From positions 1-5,239 of the forward strand of contig CAIWXY010000127.1 of assembly GCA_903916775.1 (NCBI GenBank): 5,239 nt of DNA, given 5' to 3'. The translations under genes were made by a program, and so were the position numbers. The notes beneath the pieces were generated by a model. It made no database searches. It was not told the origin of the DNA and was given only the letters and a program-made list of their open reading frames with translations. Positions 3,651 through 5,239 of the stretch are shown piece by piece. Numbering within the stretch: the first letter of the stretch is position 1; each line of letters begins with the position of its first letter. The DNA is from an uncultured Actinomycetes bacterium. Lineage in GTDB: Bacteria; Actinomycetota; Actinomycetes; Nanopelagicales; Nanopelagicaceae.

Positions 3651-5239
3651 GTCGTTCCGTCTGCTCAGTGAAGAGACTGATCAGAAATTCAAGAAATCGA
3701 TCACTGAAACGCTACTACCAAATGAGAAAGAGGTACCGACGATGGCTCGAACAGCTGGAAATCTGCTGGATTCTGGAGAGTTGGGCCAACTCGATCAGAT
3801 GACCTCAGCTCACTATTCGGAGTTTGGGCCGTTGGCGGATTTAATGGCTGATCCAACCATTGAAGAGGTGTGGATCAATTCACCACACCGAGTCTTCATC
3901 GCACGAGCAGGCGTGAGCCAACTAACCAATGTTGTGCTCAGTTCACAAGAGGTGAGGGACCTTGTGGAACGCCTGCTTATGTGGGGAGGTCGACGCCTGG
4001 ATCTTTCACATCCGTTTGTTGATGCGCGTTTGCCAGATGGAAGTCGGCTCCACGTTGCGATACCAGAAGTTACGGCGACGCATTGGGCTGTGAATATCCG
4101 AAAGCATCTCATTCGAGGTAAATCGCTTCAGGATTTAGCTCTCATTAATGTGATGTCGCCCGAGATGGCCGATTTTTTACAGCAAGCTGTTTCAAGCGGA
4201 ATGAACATATTGGTGAGTGGCTCTACTCAGGCCGGCAAAACAACTTTGCTCAATGCACTAGTGAGCACAACTCCATTTCATAACAGAGTGATTACTATCG
4301 AGGAGGTATTCGAGCTGCGGCCTAAATTGCCAGATTGCGTGGCACTTCAAACGCGTCCCGCAAACTTGCAGGGCGAGGGTGAAATTCCTTTGCGCAAACT
4401 TATTAAGGAAGCGCTGCGAATGCGTCCGTCCCAAATTGTGGTGGGTGAGATTCGCGAAGCAGAGGCGTTGGATCTATTGATTGCCCTGAATTCTGGATTG
4501 CCTGGAATGGCAACGATTCATGCCAATTCCGCTCGCGATGCGATTGCAAAATTGCAGACACTTCCACTTTTGGCGGGAGAAAATATCTCGTATCAGTTTG
4601 TTGCCCCCATTGTTGCATCGACAATCAATTTGGTCGTTCATACGACAATTTTGAGGGAAAGTGGCGAGCGAAGAATTGTCGAAATAGCGCATGTCACAGG
4701 GCGAATCGAAAATGACCGAGTAGAGATCGAGCCGCTGTTCACATTCACAGATGGGCACTATGAGCGTGGTCTGCTTGATCCATTTCGTTTGGTACAGGGG
4801 GCAAATGTTTCGCGCATGTTGGTGCGTGATGGCGATAAGAGCGAACCTCGATCAAGTCGATTGCGCGAGAAAAATGCTGAACTCTCACCTCGGGTTCGAA
4901 AGAAGAGTAAGAGGCTAGAAGATCAAGTCCCAGGTCTTGACGTTGGTGATCAGCTCACAAAGATCGATGCTGGCAGCTCTCAACGTACAGAGGCCGGTGT
5001 CGGCGGCACTCAACGTCCGGATTGGGCGAAGATCGAACTGTCGCGAAATCAAGGGCTCCAGATTCGACATGGAGGCATATCTGAATCCACGAGACGTAAT
5101 GCCTTAGCTCCGCGAGCGTTGCCGCCACGCAACGAACCACGCAACGAACCACGCAACGAACCACGCAACGAACCACGCAACGAACCACGCAACGAACCAC
5201 GCAACGAACCACGCAACGAACCACGCAACGTCCAGGAAC
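3637..5239 (+). CDS. cpaF: CpaF/TadA-type pilus secretion ATPase, 3' end missing
   Basis: This is the hexameric secretion ATPase of Tad/Flp-type pili, acting at the cytoplasmic face of the membrane to drive pilin assembly or retraction. Numbering from GTG 3637, the N-terminal domain has 'VEEVWINSPHRVFIARAG'-like sequence near 70-90 and 'HWAVNIRKH' (149-157). Walker A is GSTQAGKT (195-202, Lys201). The acidic segment 'ITIEEVFELRPKLPD' follows, then Walker B 'IVVGE' (267-271, Glu271) with Arg273, and the His box 'TIHANSARDA' (His295). The ATPase core ends near residue 390. A hydrophilic tail of over 130 residues ends in eight PRNE repeats and is still open at the window edge, unusual for this family. 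The frame is open from 3502. GTG 3637 is the only ATG/GTG/TTG before ATG 3742, and the residues between, 'FRLLSEETDQKFKKS' onward, fit the family's N-terminal helix, so I chose it despite a poor ribosome binding site. tadB/tadC-like genes would be expected downstream. Confidence 0.88.
   Translation, partial: MQPLESFRLLSEETDQKFKKSITETLLPNEKEVPTMARTAGNLLDSGELGQLDQMTSAHYSEFGPLADLMADPTIEEVWINSPHRVFIARAGVSQLTNVVLSSQEVRDLVERLLMWGGRRLDLSHPFVDARLPDGSRLHVAIPEVTATHWAVNIRKHLIRGKSLQDLALINVMSPEMADFLQQAVSSGMNILVSGSTQAGKTTLLNALVSTTPFHNRVITIEEVFELRPKLPDCVALQTRPANLQGEGEIPLRKLIKEALRMRPSQIVVGEIREAEALDLLIALNSGLPGMATIHANSARDAIAKLQTLPLLAGENISYQFVAPIVASTINLVVHTTILRESGERRIVEIAHVTGRIENDRVEIEPLFTFTDGHYERGLLDPFRLVQGANVSRMLVRDGDKSEPRSSRLREKNAELSPRVRKKSKRLEDQVPGLDVGDQLTKIDAGSSQRTEAGVGGTQRPDWAKIELSRNQGLQIRHGGISESTRRNALAPRALPPRNEPRNEPRNEPRNEPRNEPRNEPRNEPRNEPRNVQE
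3727..3744 (+). promoter_or_regulatory. Alternative ribosome binding site and ATG for cpaF
   Basis: AAAGAGGT at 3727-3734 lies 7 bases before an in-frame ATG at 3742 and is a far better Shine-Dalgarno match than anything before GTG 3637. Starting here would remove 35 residues that look like the conserved N-terminal helix of the family, so I treat it as a secondary or internal start. It may simply be the coding sequence for Glu-Lys-Glu-Val. Confidence 0.35.
5125..5234 (+). repeat. 12-bp exact tandem repeat encoding PRNE in cpaF tail
   Basis: Eight perfect copies of CCACGCAACGAA run from 5125 to 5220, followed by a ninth, broken copy (CCACGCAACGTC, 5221-5232). In the ATPase frame each encodes Pro-Arg-Asn-Glu, from residue 497 onward. 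Identity at every synonymous position shows recent expansion. The period keeps the frame, so copy-number change alters tail length without disrupting the protein. The window ends seven bases after the last full repeat-like unit, so the tail's true end is unseen. Confidence 0.95.

Noticed and set aside
3581..3802. Plus-strand 73-codon frame from GTG 3581
   Set aside because: It starts in the first copy of the 56-bp duplication, reads the ATPase gene in the wrong frame and has no protein-like pattern. It is kept only as a possible decoy start.
3813..4112. Minus-strand 99-codon open frame
   Set aside because: It is wholly antisense to the conserved N-terminal domain of the ATPase, and its Arg/Ser/Thr-rich product looks like a shadow.
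4955..5224. Minus-strand open frame with VRC repeats
   Set aside because: It is the antisense reading of the PRNE repeat inside the cpaF-type gene. A 12-bp repeat without stops keeps all opposite frames open.

Overview
The window looks like a stretch of an actinobacterial (Actinomycetota) chromosome of moderate GC. The lineage is inferred from three things. The pilus ATPase closely resembles the actinobacterial TadA/CpaF type. The ribosome-hibernation protein has the actinobacterial 'VEIKHEQNP'-like core. The two lipoproteins have C-terminal or nuclease motifs I associate with actinobacterial secreted proteins. The base composition, near half GC by eye, would fit a small-genome aquatic actinobacterium, but this is only a guess.

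Layout: positions 1-298 are non-coding and hold a 10-bp tandem repeat field, a nested inverted repeat and an AT-rich 11-bp repeat. Two genes then run on the plus strand: a short HPF/RaiA-type ribosome-hibernation factor (299-634) and a GT-B-type glycosyltransferase (663-1892). The 3' end of the glycosyltransferase gene is reiterated as a decaying 32-bp tandem array (1883-2042). Two minus-strand lipoprotein genes converge on this array: an HNH-like nuclease (2095-2673) and, upstream and overlapping it by 7 bases, a lipoprotein of unknown function (2667-3359). A 277-bp divergent spacer follows, with two DnaA-box-like sites and a tandem duplication. It leads into a plus-strand cpaF/tadA-type secretion ATPase gene that runs off the right edge and ends in a long low-complexity tail with eight exact PRNE repeats.

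Together: CpaF powers assembly or retraction of Tad/Flp-type pili at the inner face of the membrane, and tadB/tadC-like genes would be expected just beyond the window. The divergent lipoprotein pair would sit on the outer face of the membrane. A membrane-anchored nuclease beside a Tad motor suggests a possible link to extracellular DNA processing or uptake, but this rests on position only. The hibernation factor and glycosyltransferase have no evident functional tie to the rest.

The most striking overall property is that five or six separate loci carry tandem repeats of different unit lengths (9, 10, 11, 12, 32 and 56 bp). They lie in coding, start-codon, stop-codon and intergenic positions, so short local duplication appears to have been common here. 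I do not see a clear, complete novel system. The best leads are the repeat-tailed ATPase, the duplicated start region, and the lipoprotein-nuclease/Tad neighbourhood.
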